DNA of 64,000 nucleotides from positions 372,001 to 436,000 of the forward strand of contig NZ_JAVHNP010000001.1 in the NCBI RefSeq assembly GCF_031769195.1, given 5' to 3'. The position numbers were made by a program, and so were the translations under genes. Under the pieces are notes generated by a model, which saw only the letters and a program-made list of their open reading frames with translations, did not search any database and was not told where the DNA came from. Positions within the stretch are counted from its first letter, which is position 1; the number at the start of each line of letters is the position of its first letter. Source of the DNA: Vreelandella sp031769195. Lineage in GTDB: Bacteria > Pseudomonadota > Gammaproteobacteria > Pseudomonadales > Halomonadaceae. This document shows, in pieces, positions 9,298 through 18,439 of this stretch.

Positions 9298-9320
9298 CAA
9301 TATGCGCTTGTTTGCACATG

Positions 9321-9360
9321 AAAAAACCCCGCTGCCGAGTCTTTGCTCAGTCAGCGGGGT
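9321..9360 (-). terminator. Intrinsic terminator of the outer-membrane barrel gene
   Basis: Read on the minus strand, ACCCCGCTGA and its complement form a stem (CCCCGCTG at 9327-9334 with CAGCGGGG at 9352-9359) followed by six T residues (plus-strand A-run 9321-9326). It lies about 40 bp after the stop of the barrel protein at 9398. Confidence 0.8.
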
Positions 9361-9397
9361 CGTATTCCCTTGAAGCAGCGCTTAGCACGCTAGAACA

Positions 9398-9907
9398 TCA
9401 GAAGCGGTAGCGTAGGCCAATGCTGGCCGCATCGAAATCGTAGGCGGTTTTATCTAGGTAGCGCATGTAGTCGGCACCCACGGAAACGTTGGGCGCGATA
9501 TCCATTTCTGCACCGGCGCCGTAGGAGAACCCGCTTTCGCGGTCATTGCTGATCTCGACTTCGGTGAAACCGGCCAAGCCGTAGAGGCGTACTTCGGGGG
9601 CAATCGGAATGATGCCCTTGGCGTACGCGCCCGCTAGGTGGTCTAGATCGGCGCCGCGGTCAGAACCGCCGGTGCCTAAATGACCTTCTACCGCGAAGTA
9701 GTCGTTAAACTGCGCGCCGCCACGCAGGCGCAGGCCAACATCATCACGGGAAGAACCACGGTCGGGGTTCAGGCTCCAAAACATGGCATCGCCACCCACG
9801 TATCCTTGTGGGTATTGGAAAGATTGCTGTGCTTGGGCGGATGCCGCGAACGTACCTGCACCCACTAGAAGCGCTGCGGAGGTAAGTGATAAGACGGTCA
9901 TCTTCAT
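9398..9907 (-). CDS. Small outer-membrane beta-barrel protein
   Basis: The 169-residue precursor has a signal peptide (MKMTVLSLTSAALLVGAGTF, cut after AQA) and a mature region of alternating hydrophobic/polar strands ending in a terminal phenylalanine (SIGLRYRF), the mark of outer-membrane proteins inserted by BAM. Length and pattern fit an eight-stranded OmpA/OmpW-like barrel (porin-family beta-barrel). Role unknown. A GGGGGTAACC-like SD region precedes the ATG. A clear terminator follows, so it is monocistronic. Confidence 0.82.
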   Translation of the reverse strand: MKMTVLSLTSAALLVGAGTFAASAQAQQSFQYPQGYVGGDAMFWSLNPDRGSSRDDVGLRLRGGAQFNDYFAVEGHLGTGGSDRGADLDHLAGAYAKGIIPIAPEVRLYGLAGFTEVEISNDRESGFSYGAGAEMDIAPNVSVGADYMRYLDKTAYDFDAASIGLRYRF

Positions 9908-10038
9908 GGGGGTAACCTCAGTTAAAAAACAGTGTTTCCTTACGCTTTTGAAGTGTGGCTCAAGCCCATAAAGAACGCAATTCGTAAGTTCACGCTTGCA
10001 TCGAGTTTCCTTTTTTCTTGCTCTATTAATGACGTTTT

Positions 10039-10959
10039 CTAACGCCCTTTAGAAAGGCTGAGCACCACAATACCGCCCACCACTACCGCGCCACCCACGA
10101 GTTGACTGGGGCTGAGCATCTGGCCCAGCACTAAATAGGCAATTAAAAGCGAAGCCACCGGCTCAAAGTTCATCACCGGGGCATTGCGGGCCATATCCAG
10201 CCGGGGCACAAAAATAAATAGAATGGAGAACCCGCTGCCGTAGAGCAGCGCCAGCAGCGTTAGCCCCACCCAGCCGGTGCTGTTATCCGGCAGGCTCATG
10301 CCGCCCGGTACCGCGCCTAACAGCCCGCCAATAATCATGGCGATAAACACCGTTTGCATGGTCAGCAGGCTGCGCAGCGTGCTGCCTACCCCCGCCAAGC
10401 GGTGTTCGGTAATCCATAGCGCGCAGGCAAACGCAAACGCCGCAAACAGCCCGAAACCAATACCGGCTAGCCATTCAGGCCCCATGGCATCGGCATTAGC
10501 CACCCAACTCGGGATATCCAGCACCACCAATAAACCAATCAGAATGGTGCCCATAATTAGGCAACTGCGTAGCGATGGCCGGGGGCCGCCCAGCGCCCAA
10601 CTCAGCAGCGCCAGTTGAATGGGAAAAGTATTCACCAGCAGCAGTGCGATCACCACCGGCAGGCGCGCCACAGCGGAGTAAAGGCTGACACTTTGCAGCG
10701 TAATCAACAACCCCACCGCTAGCTGCCAGCGCCACGCTCCGGCAGGCAACCAAAGACGCTTTTTCTGAAGAATCACCAACGTCAGCAGAATCAAGCAGGC
10801 GACCCCTGAACGCATCAATACCGCGAGCAATAATCCCGTGCCGTTGTCGAACGCCAGCCGTGCTGAAACGTGATTGGCAGCGAACATGGTCGCCACCGTC
10901 ATCATCAGCAAAATGGCGAGATGACGGGGTAGCAGTGTAGGACTAGAAATAGAGGACAT
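10039..10959 (-). CDS. EamA-family (DMT) membrane exporter
   Basis: Ten hydrophobic segments in two five-helix EamA halves, with the typical start of half two (GPEWLAGIGFGLFAAFAFA) and conserved end (PVASLLIAYLVLGQMLSPSQLVGGAVVVGGI). These are drug/metabolite exporters, often of amino acids or nucleobase-type compounds; the substrate cannot be read from sequence. I place the start at the ATG 10959 (MSSISSP); a GTG at 10977 in frame is also possible and neither has a strong SD. It is divergent from ackA, 150 bp away. Confidence 0.85.
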   Translation of the reverse strand: MSSISSPTLLPRHLAILLMMTVATMFAANHVSARLAFDNGTGLLLAVLMRSGVACLILLTLVILQKKRLWLPAGAWRWQLAVGLLITLQSVSLYSAVARLPVVIALLLVNTFPIQLALLSWALGGPRPSLRSCLIMGTILIGLLVVLDIPSWVANADAMGPEWLAGIGFGLFAAFAFACALWITEHRLAGVGSTLRSLLTMQTVFIAMIIGGLLGAVPGGMSLPDNSTGWVGLTLLALLYGSGFSILFIFVPRLDMARNAPVMNFEPVASLLIAYLVLGQMLSPSQLVGGAVVVGGIVVLSLSKGR

Positions 10960-11111
10960 AGGAACAAAACGGCTCACGATGGGTTATATAAGGCACAGGA
11001 TGCCGACATTTTACATAGAAGGCTAACTAAATTCTTCGCTGATTTTCCGCGTCGCAGCATGTTAAACTAAAGTCTATCCCCTTACCTCCTAACTACTTTA
11101 CAAAGGTTGTT

Positions 11112-12296
11112 ATGAACGCACCGGTGCTGGTTATTAACTGTGGCTCTTCTTCTATTAAATACGCTTTGATTGATTCTGACCCTCAGGCACCGCGCTTAGC
11201 CGGTTTAGCGGAACGCTTAGGCAGCAGCGAAGCCCGCTTGAAAGGTAAAAACAGCGCCGGTGAAAGCTTTACCCAACCGCTACCGGATGCTGACCACGCT
11301 GAAGCCTTGAACGCGATTCTGCAGCGCTTGGAAGGTCGCGTGCCGGGCGCGGTGGGCCACCGCATCGTTCATGGAGGCGAACACTTCACCCAAGCAGCGC
11401 TCATTGATGACAGCGTCATTGAGGCGATTGAGACCACAGCGGCGCTAGCACCGCTGCATAACCCCGCGAACTTGGCGGGCATTGCCGCGACCCGCAAGGT
11501 GTTCCCGGAGCTGCCCCAAGTGGCGGTGTTCGACACCGCCTTCCACCAAACGCTGCCGCCCCGTGCCTACCGTTACGCGCTACCGGAAGCGCTCTACACC
11601 GAGCACGGCATTCGCCGCTACGGCTTCCACGGTACCAGCCACGCCTTTGTGAGCCAGCGCACTGGCGAACTGAGCAGCCGTGGCGCGGGCGGCTGGCTAA
11701 CCGCCCACCTGGGCAACGGTTGCTCTACCGCGGCGGTGTGGAATAACCAGAGCCTGGATACCAGCATGGGCCTTACCCCGTTGGAAGGCTTGGTGATGGG
11801 CACCCGCAGCGGCGACGTAGACCCCGGCTTGCATGCGCACCTGCACCGCCAGCTGGGCTGGTCGTTGGATGAGATCGACAACGTACTCAACAAGCAAAGC
11901 GGCCTGCTGGGCCTTTCCAGCCTGACCAACGATATGCGCGAAGTGGAAGACCAAGCCGTGGCTGGCCACCCTGGCGCTAAGTTGGCACTGGATGTGTTCT
12001 GCTACCGCATCGCCAAGTCGCTGGCCGCGCTCTCCTGTGCATTGCCTACACTAGACGGCGTGATCTTCACCGGCGGCATTGGTGAAAACTCGCCCATCGT
12101 TCGCCGTGAGGTGCTGGCCCTGATGCCCCACTTTGGTTTCAGCTTAGATGAAGCGGCCAACGAAGCCACTATTCGCGGCAAAGAGGGCAAGCTGGACAGC
12201 GCTGGCCACCAAGGCCCGGAAGTGTGGGTGATCCCCACCGATGAAGAGGGCCGCATTGCCATGGAAACCCGCCACTGCGTGGAGACCCCTGAATGA
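11112..12296 (+). CDS. ackA: Acetate kinase
   Basis: AckA interconverts acetyl phosphate plus ADP with acetate plus ATP. The 394-residue protein shows the ASKHA signatures: N-terminal VLVINCGSSSIKYAL (phosphate-1 motif), HRIVHGGEHF, FDTAFHQTLP, RRYGFHGTSHAFV and the C-terminal FTGGIGENSP adenosine motif. Its stop overlaps the pta start by four bases (ATGA), so the pair is translationally coupled and forms the acetate overflow/assimilation pathway. An AAAGG SD precedes the ATG. Confidence 0.97.
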   Translation: MNAPVLVINCGSSSIKYALIDSDPQAPRLAGLAERLGSSEARLKGKNSAGESFTQPLPDADHAEALNAILQRLEGRVPGAVGHRIVHGGEHFTQAALIDDSVIEAIETTAALAPLHNPANLAGIAATRKVFPELPQVAVFDTAFHQTLPPRAYRYALPEALYTEHGIRRYGFHGTSHAFVSQRTGELSSRGAGGWLTAHLGNGCSTAAVWNNQSLDTSMGLTPLEGLVMGTRSGDVDPGLHAHLHRQLGWSLDEIDNVLNKQSGLLGLSSLTNDMREVEDQAVAGHPGAKLALDVFCYRIAKSLAALSCALPTLDGVIFTGGIGENSPIVRREVLALMPHFGFSLDEAANEATIRGKEGKLDSAGHQGPEVWVIPTDEEGRIAMETRHCVETPE

Positions 12297-14476
12297 ACAG
12301 CTCATCTGAGCAACCCCAAGCGATTTTATTAGTCCCCACCAGCATGGGCGCCGGGCTTACCTCGGCGTGCCTTGGCTTGATCCAGGCGCTGGACACCATT
12401 GGCTTGAAAGCCGGTTTTTTAAAGCCGTTTATGCAAAACGAGCTTAACGGCCCTGGGCTTGACCGCTCTACAGCGCTGGTCTCGCGCACGTTAAACCAGC
12501 GCCCGCCCTCGCCTATTTCTCAGGCTCGCCTGGAGCGCCTGCTGCGCGATGACCAAACCGACGAGCTGATGGAAAACGTCGTTGAGCTTTACGAACAGGT
12601 CACACAGCAGGCCTACCGCGACGGCAGCGCGCTAGACCTCATCGTGGTGGAAGGTGTGGTACCCACGCAGCACACTACCTACGCGACCCAAACCAATGCG
12701 CAGCTGGCGCATGCGCTGAATGCGCGCATTATTCTGGTGGGCACCGGGGATCTGAACGAGCCACAGGCGCTGGCCGAAGAGCTGGATATGCACGCTCGCA
12801 GCTTTGGCGGCGTCAGCTCTAGCCGCACATTAGGCGGCATCTTGATGCGTATGAAGAACCTGCCCTACGGCCAGGAAGATGATCTTTCTGCCGCCCCCGG
12901 CACCATCAAGCCGCAGCTAGAAGAGCCGGTGCTCAACGAACTACGCCGCTACTCCCCGGCACTGGCCACCGACAGTTTCCATTTGATTGGCGTGGTGCCC
13001 TACAGCAAAACCTTAAGCGCCCCGCGCACGCTGGATGTGGCACGGGCGCTGAACGCTAAAATGCTCAATGAAGGCGACGCCGCCAGTCGTCGCGTGCTCT
13101 CTACCAGCCTGTGTGCCCGCAGTGCGGCGAATGCGCTGCATATCTTCACGCCTGGCAGTCTAGTGGTCGCTTCCGGCGACCGTGATGACGTGGTGCTGGC
13201 CTCTGCGCTGGCGACCATGAACGGCACTCAGTTGGCGGGCGTGCTGCTCACCAACGGCTTCTTGCCCAACGAGGGCATGATTGAGATGTGCCGCCCGGCG
13301 CTGAAAACCGGCCTGTCGGTACTGGCGGTGGAAACCGACAGCTTAACCACGGCACAAAATCTGAGCCAGTTAAGCAGCGAAATCCCCATGGACGACTTCG
13401 AGCGCGCCGAGCAGGTGGCCCGCTACGTGGCCGCCCACATGGATTTAGAGTGGCTGAAAGCCAAACTCAGCCGTGGCTACACCCGCCGCCTTTCGCCCTC
13501 GGCGTTCCGCCACCAGTTGGTGAAGCTGGCTCAGCAGGCCAAAAAACGCATTGTGCTGCCGGAAGGCGACGAGCCGCGCACCATTGAAGCCGCGATTATC
13601 TGCCAGCGTCGTGGCATTGCCGACTGCGTGCTGTTGGGCAAACGTGAAGATATTGCCAATGTGGCCCATCATCGTGGCCTCACGCTGCCCGATGCGCTGA
13701 CCATCATCGACCCGGAAAGCACCCGCGCCAGCTACATTGGCCCGATGGTAGAGCGCCGCCGTGGCAAGCTTAATGAACTGACCGCCGAAGCGCAGCTTCA
13801 AGATAACGTGGTGCTGGGCACCATGATGCTGCAGCTTGATGAAGTGGATGGCCTTGTCTCTGGCGCGGTGCACACCACCGCCAACACCGTTCGCCCGGCA
13901 TTCCAGCTAATCAAAACGGCCCCTGAGTACAACCAAGTATCGTCGATCTTCTTTATGCTGCTGCCGGAACAGGTGGTGGTGTACGGCGACTGCGCGGTGA
14001 ACCCAGATCCAGACGCCGAAACGCTTGCCGAAATTGCCCTGCAAAGCGCCCGTTCCGCCGAGGCGTTTGGCATTGAGCCCCGCGTGGCGATGATCAGCTA
14101 CTCCACCGGCGACTCCGGTACCGGTGCAGACGTGGATAAAGTGCGCGAAGCAACCCGCATCGCCAAAGAGCGCGCACCGCACTTAGCCATCGACGGCCCG
14201 CTGCAGTACGACGCTGCCGCCATTGAGAGCGTGGGCAAGCAGAAAGCCCCCGATTCCCCCGTGGCAGGCAAGGCCACCGTGTTCGTGTTCCCCGACCTCA
14301 ACACCGGCAACACCACCTACAAAGCGGTGCAGCGTAGCGCCCGCGTGGTGAGCGTTGGCCCAATGCTGCAGGGTCTGAACAAGCCGGTGAACGACCTTTC
14401 TCGCGGCGCACTGGTGGATGACATCGTCTACACCATCGCCCTTACTGCGATTCAGGCCAGCCAGCGGGAATCCTAG
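12293..14476 (+). CDS. pta: Phosphate acetyltransferase
   Basis: Pta converts acetyl-CoA and phosphate to acetyl phosphate. At 727 residues it is the long three-domain form: an N-terminal BioD-like P-loop-related region, a middle DRTGG domain, and the C-terminal PTA/PTB catalytic domain starting near residue 395 (KKRIVLPEGDEPRTIEAA). Late motifs include SYSTGDSGTGADVDKVREA and VFVFPDLNTGNTTYKAVQR. It overlaps ackA by 4 bp. A strong terminator follows. Confidence 0.97.
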   Translation: MNSSSEQPQAILLVPTSMGAGLTSACLGLIQALDTIGLKAGFLKPFMQNELNGPGLDRSTALVSRTLNQRPPSPISQARLERLLRDDQTDELMENVVELYEQVTQQAYRDGSALDLIVVEGVVPTQHTTYATQTNAQLAHALNARIILVGTGDLNEPQALAEELDMHARSFGGVSSSRTLGGILMRMKNLPYGQEDDLSAAPGTIKPQLEEPVLNELRRYSPALATDSFHLIGVVPYSKTLSAPRTLDVARALNAKMLNEGDAASRRVLSTSLCARSAANALHIFTPGSLVVASGDRDDVVLASALATMNGTQLAGVLLTNGFLPNEGMIEMCRPALKTGLSVLAVETDSLTTAQNLSQLSSEIPMDDFERAEQVARYVAAHMDLEWLKAKLSRGYTRRLSPSAFRHQLVKLAQQAKKRIVLPEGDEPRTIEAAIICQRRGIADCVLLGKREDIANVAHHRGLTLPDALTIIDPESTRASYIGPMVERRRGKLNELTAEAQLQDNVVLGTMMLQLDEVDGLVSGAVHTTANTVRPAFQLIKTAPEYNQVSSIFFMLLPEQVVVYGDCAVNPDPDAETLAEIALQSARSAEAFGIEPRVAMISYSTGDSGTGADVDKVREATRIAKERAPHLAIDGPLQYDAAAIESVGKQKAPDSPVAGKATVFVFPDLNTGNTTYKAVQRSARVVSVGPMLQGLNKPVNDLSRGALVDDIVYTIALTAIQASQRES

Positions 14477-14507
14477 GCACTCGCCGCGTTCTATACGCGC
14501 TAAAAGC

Positions 14508-14543
14508 AACGCCCCGAACAGTGAACTGTTCGGGGCGTTTTAG
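14508..14543 (+). terminator. Intrinsic terminator after ackA-pta
   Basis: AACGCCCCGAACAG (14508-14521) pairs fully with CTGTTCGGGGCGTT (14526-14539) around TGAA, followed by TTAGGTTTT. It lies 30 bp after pta and 30 bp before the convergent cyoE stop; the opposite strand also has an AA run (14508-14509), making it weaker for cyoE. Confidence 0.85.
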
Positions 14544-14574
14544 GTTTTGCGTCAGGTTGAATCTTTGGGATGCA

Positions 14575-15498
14575 TTACGCCCACATAGGCACCATCGCTT
14601 CCAGCACCATCACTAAGCTCATGGCGGTAATGGTCAGAATCGACACGCCAAACACCTTCTTCGCCCAGCGCACGTCGTCATCTAACCGATAGCCGCACAG
14701 CGCGAGATAGAGCCAGTAGCCGCCCATGGTAAGCGCCACACACAGGTAGCCTGCGCCTGCTTGGCTAGCCAGCACCAGCGCCAGTGACGCGGGAATAAAC
14801 GCCACAATATAGCCCAAAATATGGTGCTTGGCCCGCTTGATGCCGTGTACCACCGGCAGCACCGGTATGGATGCCCGGCGGTAATCCGCATAGCGGAAAA
14901 TCGCGATGGCATAGGAGTGCGGCATCTGCCACAGGCAGAAAATCACCAGCAGCATAAACGCACCGCTGTCGAACTGGCCTGTCACCGCGCAGTAGCCCAC
15001 CACCGGCGGCATTGCGCCGGAGAGGCTGCCCACCAGCGTGCCGTACTCGGAGTGACGCTTCATATAGAGGCTATACACCCCCACATAAACGCCCCAGCCA
15101 ATCACCGCCAATGCGACCGTCAACCCGTTGGTGCCCAGCGCCAAGCAGACAACACCTGCCACCCCCAATAGCGCTGAAATACCCAGCGCCTGAGTGATGG
15201 AGATACGCCCTTTGGCGAGGGGGCGATGGCGCGTACGCGCCATCAGTGCATCAATATCCCGGTCGATGACGTTGTTACAGGCGCAGCCCGAGGCAATCAC
15301 CAGGGCAATGCCCATCATCACCGAGGCAAAGGTGACCCAATCGAAAGTACCGTGGGAGGCCAAAAAATAGCCCCCCAAGGTCGCAATCAGATTGCCACCA
15401 ATAATCCCCGGCTTCGTCAACGCCAGCAGATCGCGCCAGCGGCTTGGTGCCACGTTCAGCCGATCATCATGTTGAGATGCAGATGCTGCATGATCCAT
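14575..15498 (-). CDS. cyoE: Protoheme IX farnesyltransferase (heme O synthase)
   Basis: CyoE farnesylates heme B to heme O, the cofactor of the bo3 oxidase encoded upstream. The 307-residue membrane protein has the UbiA-family aspartate motifs: NNVIDRDIDALMARTRHRP early and ADYRRASIPVLPVVHG later, with about eight membrane spans. It is the last gene of the cyo operon; its ATG lies inside cyoD (43-bp overlap). Confidence 0.95.
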   Translation of the reverse strand: MDHAASASQHDDRLNVAPSRWRDLLALTKPGIIGGNLIATLGGYFLASHGTFDWVTFASVMMGIALVIASGCACNNVIDRDIDALMARTRHRPLAKGRISITQALGISALLGVAGVVCLALGTNGLTVALAVIGWGVYVGVYSLYMKRHSEYGTLVGSLSGAMPPVVGYCAVTGQFDSGAFMLLVIFCLWQMPHSYAIAIFRYADYRRASIPVLPVVHGIKRAKHHILGYIVAFIPASLALVLASQAGAGYLCVALTMGGYWLYLALCGYRLDDDVRWAKKVFGVSILTITAMSLVMVLEAMVPMWA

Positions 15499-15797
15499 AA
15501 CGAGCCCCCTACCACTAGGACGAGTATCGTCAGTGTGAAAACGAAGGACATGACATTCCAGCCCTCGTCGGCTTTGGTATTCATATGCATAAACATGACC
15601 AGCTGAACCAAAATCTGCAGCACGGCTGTTACAGCGATGACCACCACTGTCATGCCGGTGCTGAACGCACCGCCCATGACAACCGCAAACGGAATCACGG
15701 TTAGCACTAAAGATAGCAGAAGCCCAGTAACATACGATTTAACGCTTCCATGGGAAGTCGTTGAATGTGCGGCGGAAGGTGAGGATGAATGACTCAT
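15456..15797 (-). CDS. cyoD: Cytochrome bo3 ubiquinol oxidase subunit IV
   Basis: A 113-residue protein with three membrane segments (VKSYVTGLLLSLVLTVIPFA, a middle segment ending VLQILVQLVMFMHMNT, and FVFTLTILVLVVGGSLWIM), the normal size and pattern of CyoD, a small assembly/stability subunit. It lies between cyoC and cyoE; the overlap with cyoE is 43 bp. Confidence 0.95.
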   Translation of the reverse strand: MSHSSSPSAAHSTTSHGSVKSYVTGLLLSLVLTVIPFAVVMGGAFSTGMTVVVIAVTAVLQILVQLVMFMHMNTKADEGWNVMSFVFTLTILVLVVGGSLWIMQHLHLNMMIG

Positions 15798-15798
15798 G

Positions 15799-16410
15799 TC
15801 ACAGCACTCCCATCAGGTAAACGAACGAGAACACACAGATCCACACGATATCCAAGAAGTGCCAAAACAGGCTGAGGCACAGAATACGTGGGCGGGTCAT
15901 GGGCGTAATGCCTTTGGTGGAGAGCTGCACCAGCATTAGCAGGATCCACACTAACCCCACGGTGACGTGCAGGCCGTGAGTACCCACCAGGGTAAAGAAC
16001 GACGAGAGAAACGCACTCTGATCAGGGCCGTAGCCCTGATGAATCAGATGTTGAAACTCATACACTTCCATGCCCACAAAGGCCGCGCCCAGCAAAAAGG
16101 TAATGCCCAGCCATGCCTTTACCTGGCCTAAACGCTCGGCGTTCATGGCCAAAACGCCCATACCAAAGGTGAAGCTACTGAACAGCAGCAGGAACGTTTC
16201 CACCAGCACAAAGGGCAGCTCAAAAATATCTGCCGCCGTTGGCCCGGCGGCCGTGCCTTTCATCAGCACGGCGTAGGTGGCAAACAGTGACCCGAAAATC
16301 ACCAGGTCGCTCATTAAATACACCCAGAAACCAAACAGCTTGGTGCCGGTGGTGTCGTGGTGCTCATGGGGCTCAGACGTTGCGCCATGATGTAAGGTAT
16401 CGGTGGCCAT
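15799..16410 (-). CDS. cyoC: Cytochrome bo3 ubiquinol oxidase subunit III
   Basis: Subunit III of the heme-copper oxidase, 203 residues with five membrane spans. Family motifs include LFGFWVYLMSDLVIFGSLF, VGTHGLHVTVGLVW and a final FWHFLDIVWICVFSFVYL. Its start overlaps the cyoB stop by one base and its stop is one base before the cyoD start. Confidence 0.96.
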   Translation of the reverse strand: MATDTLHHGATSEPHEHHDTTGTKLFGFWVYLMSDLVIFGSLFATYAVLMKGTAAGPTAADIFELPFVLVETFLLLFSSFTFGMGVLAMNAERLGQVKAWLGITFLLGAAFVGMEVYEFQHLIHQGYGPDQSAFLSSFFTLVGTHGLHVTVGLVWILLMLVQLSTKGITPMTRPRILCLSLFWHFLDIVWICVFSFVYLMGVL

Positions 16411-18437
16411 TACGCTCGTGCCTCCACATAGTTGGTCTGTTCACGATCAGACACTGCGCTGCTCGGCGCAGAGGTTTTGCGCTTCTGGTGCTCACGCTCG
16501 ATACGCGCCACTTCGGCGGCAGGCACGTAGTAGTCGATATCTTCGTTGAATACACGGGCGATAAAACTGACGACGACACCCAGCGCACCGAAGGCGGCCA
16601 GCCACCAGATATGCCACACCAGCGCAAAGCCCATGATTAACGCAAAGAAGCTAATCACCGGGCCCGCCACCGTATTACGGGGCATATGAATATCGGTGTA
16701 AGGCGCTTCATCTAACTGCTCGTTGCTACGCTGCTTTTGCGACCAGAAGCTGTCGATGTCACCGACTTCCGGCAGGCGAGCAAAGTTATAGAACGGCGCA
16801 GGCGATGAGGTGGACCACTCCAGCGTACGACCATCCCAAGGGTCGCCGGTCAAATCAGCATTCAGCTTGCGATCACGGATACTGACCCAGAACTGAATAA
16901 TGGTGCAGGCAATACCCATCATGATGATCACGGCACCGACCCAGGCCAGAATCATCCAGGGTTGCCATTCAGGATTCGCGTAGGACTGCATACGGCGCAC
17001 GGCACCAAAGAAGCTCAGCACGTAGAGCGGCATGAACGCCACGTAGAAGCCAATGAACCAGCACCAGAACGAGCGTTTGCCCCACTTTTCGCTCAGCGTG
17101 AAACCGAACGCCTTGGGGAACCAGTAGGTCAGGCCCGCCATCATGCCAAACACCACGCCACCAATAATCACGTTGTGGAAGTGGGCAATCACGAACAGGC
17201 TGTTATGCAGCACAAAGTTAGCGGCCGGTAATGCCAGCATCACGCCGGTCATACCGCCTAGGGTAAAGGTGATGATAAAGCCGAGTGTCCATAGCACCGG
17301 CGAGGTCAGTTCTAAGCTGCCGCGGTAGATAGTGAACAGCCAGTTGAAGACCTTCACCCCGGTGGGAATGGCAATGATCATCGTCATAATGCCGAAGAAG
17401 GCGTTTACATTGGCCCCGGCACCCATGGTGAAGAAGTGGTGCAGCCAAACAATAAATGACAGCAGCGTAATGGCCACCGTGGCCCACACCATGGTTTTGT
17501 AACCAAACAGGCGCTTGCGGGCAAAGGTCGCGATCACTTCAGAGAACACGCCAAAGGCCGGCAGAATCAGGATGTACACTTCGGGGTGGCCCCAAGCCCA
17601 AATGAGGTTGACGTACATCATCATGTTGCCGCCAAAGTCATTGGTGAAGAAGTGCATGCCGAAGTAGCGGTCAAGGGTTAACAGCGCGATGGTCGCGGTC
17701 AGAATCGGGAAAGAAGCAATAATCAGGACGTTCGCACACAGCGAGGTCCAGGTAAAAATGGGCATGCGGAACAGCGTCATGCCTTTGGTGCGCATTTTCA
17801 GGATCGTAACAAAGAAGTTGATCCCGGTGAGCGTGGTGCCTATCCCAGATATTTGCAGTGCCCATATCCAGTAATCGACCCCCACCCCAGGGCTAAACTC
17901 TATCCCCGATAACGGCGCATAGGCGAGCCAGCCAGTTTTAGCGAACTCCCCTACGACGAGGGAAATATTGACCAAAATAGCCGAGACAGCGAACAGCCAG
18001 AAACTTAGGTTATTCAAAAACGGGAAGGCAACGTCGCGGGCGCCAATTTGCAGGGGCACCACCAGGTTCATCAGGCCGATGACCATGGGCATCGCAACGA
18101 AAAAGATCATAATCACGCCGTGGGCGGTAAAGATCTGATCGTAGTGTTCAGGAGGGAGATAACCTGCGGCCCCACCGGCTGCCATAGCCAATTGGGTACG
18201 CATCATAATCGCATCGGCAAAGCCGCGAAGCAGCATTACCAAGGCCACCACAAAATACATAATACCGAGCTTTTTGTGGTCAACGGAGGTAAACCACTCG
18301 TTCCACAGCCAGCCCCACTTACGATAGTAGGTGAGTGCGCCAAGAAGCGCTGCGCCGCCAATCGCCATAAAAGCGGCAACGATCATAATGATCGGTTCGT
18401 GATACGGAATCGCGTCTAACGTGAGTTTTCCAAACAT
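16410..18437 (-). CDS. cyoB: Cytochrome bo3 ubiquinol oxidase subunit I
   Basis: The catalytic subunit binds low-spin heme b and the heme o3-CuB centre, reduces O2 and pumps protons. The 675-residue protein (about 15 membrane spans) has WGHPEVYILILPAFG, the CuB/cross-linked His-Tyr region, WLHHFFTMG for the two further CuB histidines, and HNSLFVIAHFHNVIIGG with the heme-ligand histidines. The usual DNDF-like proton entry region occurs as FLNNLSFWLF. It is in tight tandem with cyoA (2 bp gap). Confidence 0.97.
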   Translation of the reverse strand: MFGKLTLDAIPYHEPIIMIVAAFMAIGGAALLGALTYYRKWGWLWNEWFTSVDHKKLGIMYFVVALVMLLRGFADAIMMRTQLAMAAGGAAGYLPPEHYDQIFTAHGVIMIFFVAMPMVIGLMNLVVPLQIGARDVAFPFLNNLSFWLFAVSAILVNISLVVGEFAKTGWLAYAPLSGIEFSPGVGVDYWIWALQISGIGTTLTGINFFVTILKMRTKGMTLFRMPIFTWTSLCANVLIIASFPILTATIALLTLDRYFGMHFFTNDFGGNMMMYVNLIWAWGHPEVYILILPAFGVFSEVIATFARKRLFGYKTMVWATVAITLLSFIVWLHHFFTMGAGANVNAFFGIMTMIIAIPTGVKVFNWLFTIYRGSLELTSPVLWTLGFIITFTLGGMTGVMLALPAANFVLHNSLFVIAHFHNVIIGGVVFGMMAGLTYWFPKAFGFTLSEKWGKRSFWCWFIGFYVAFMPLYVLSFFGAVRRMQSYANPEWQPWMILAWVGAVIIMMGIACTIIQFWVSIRDRKLNADLTGDPWDGRTLEWSTSSPAPFYNFARLPEVGDIDSFWSQKQRSNEQLDEAPYTDIHMPRNTVAGPVISFFALIMGFALVWHIWWLAAFGALGVVVSFIARVFNEDIDYYVPAAEVARIEREHQKRKTSAPSSAVSDREQTNYVEARA

Positions 18438-18439
18438 GC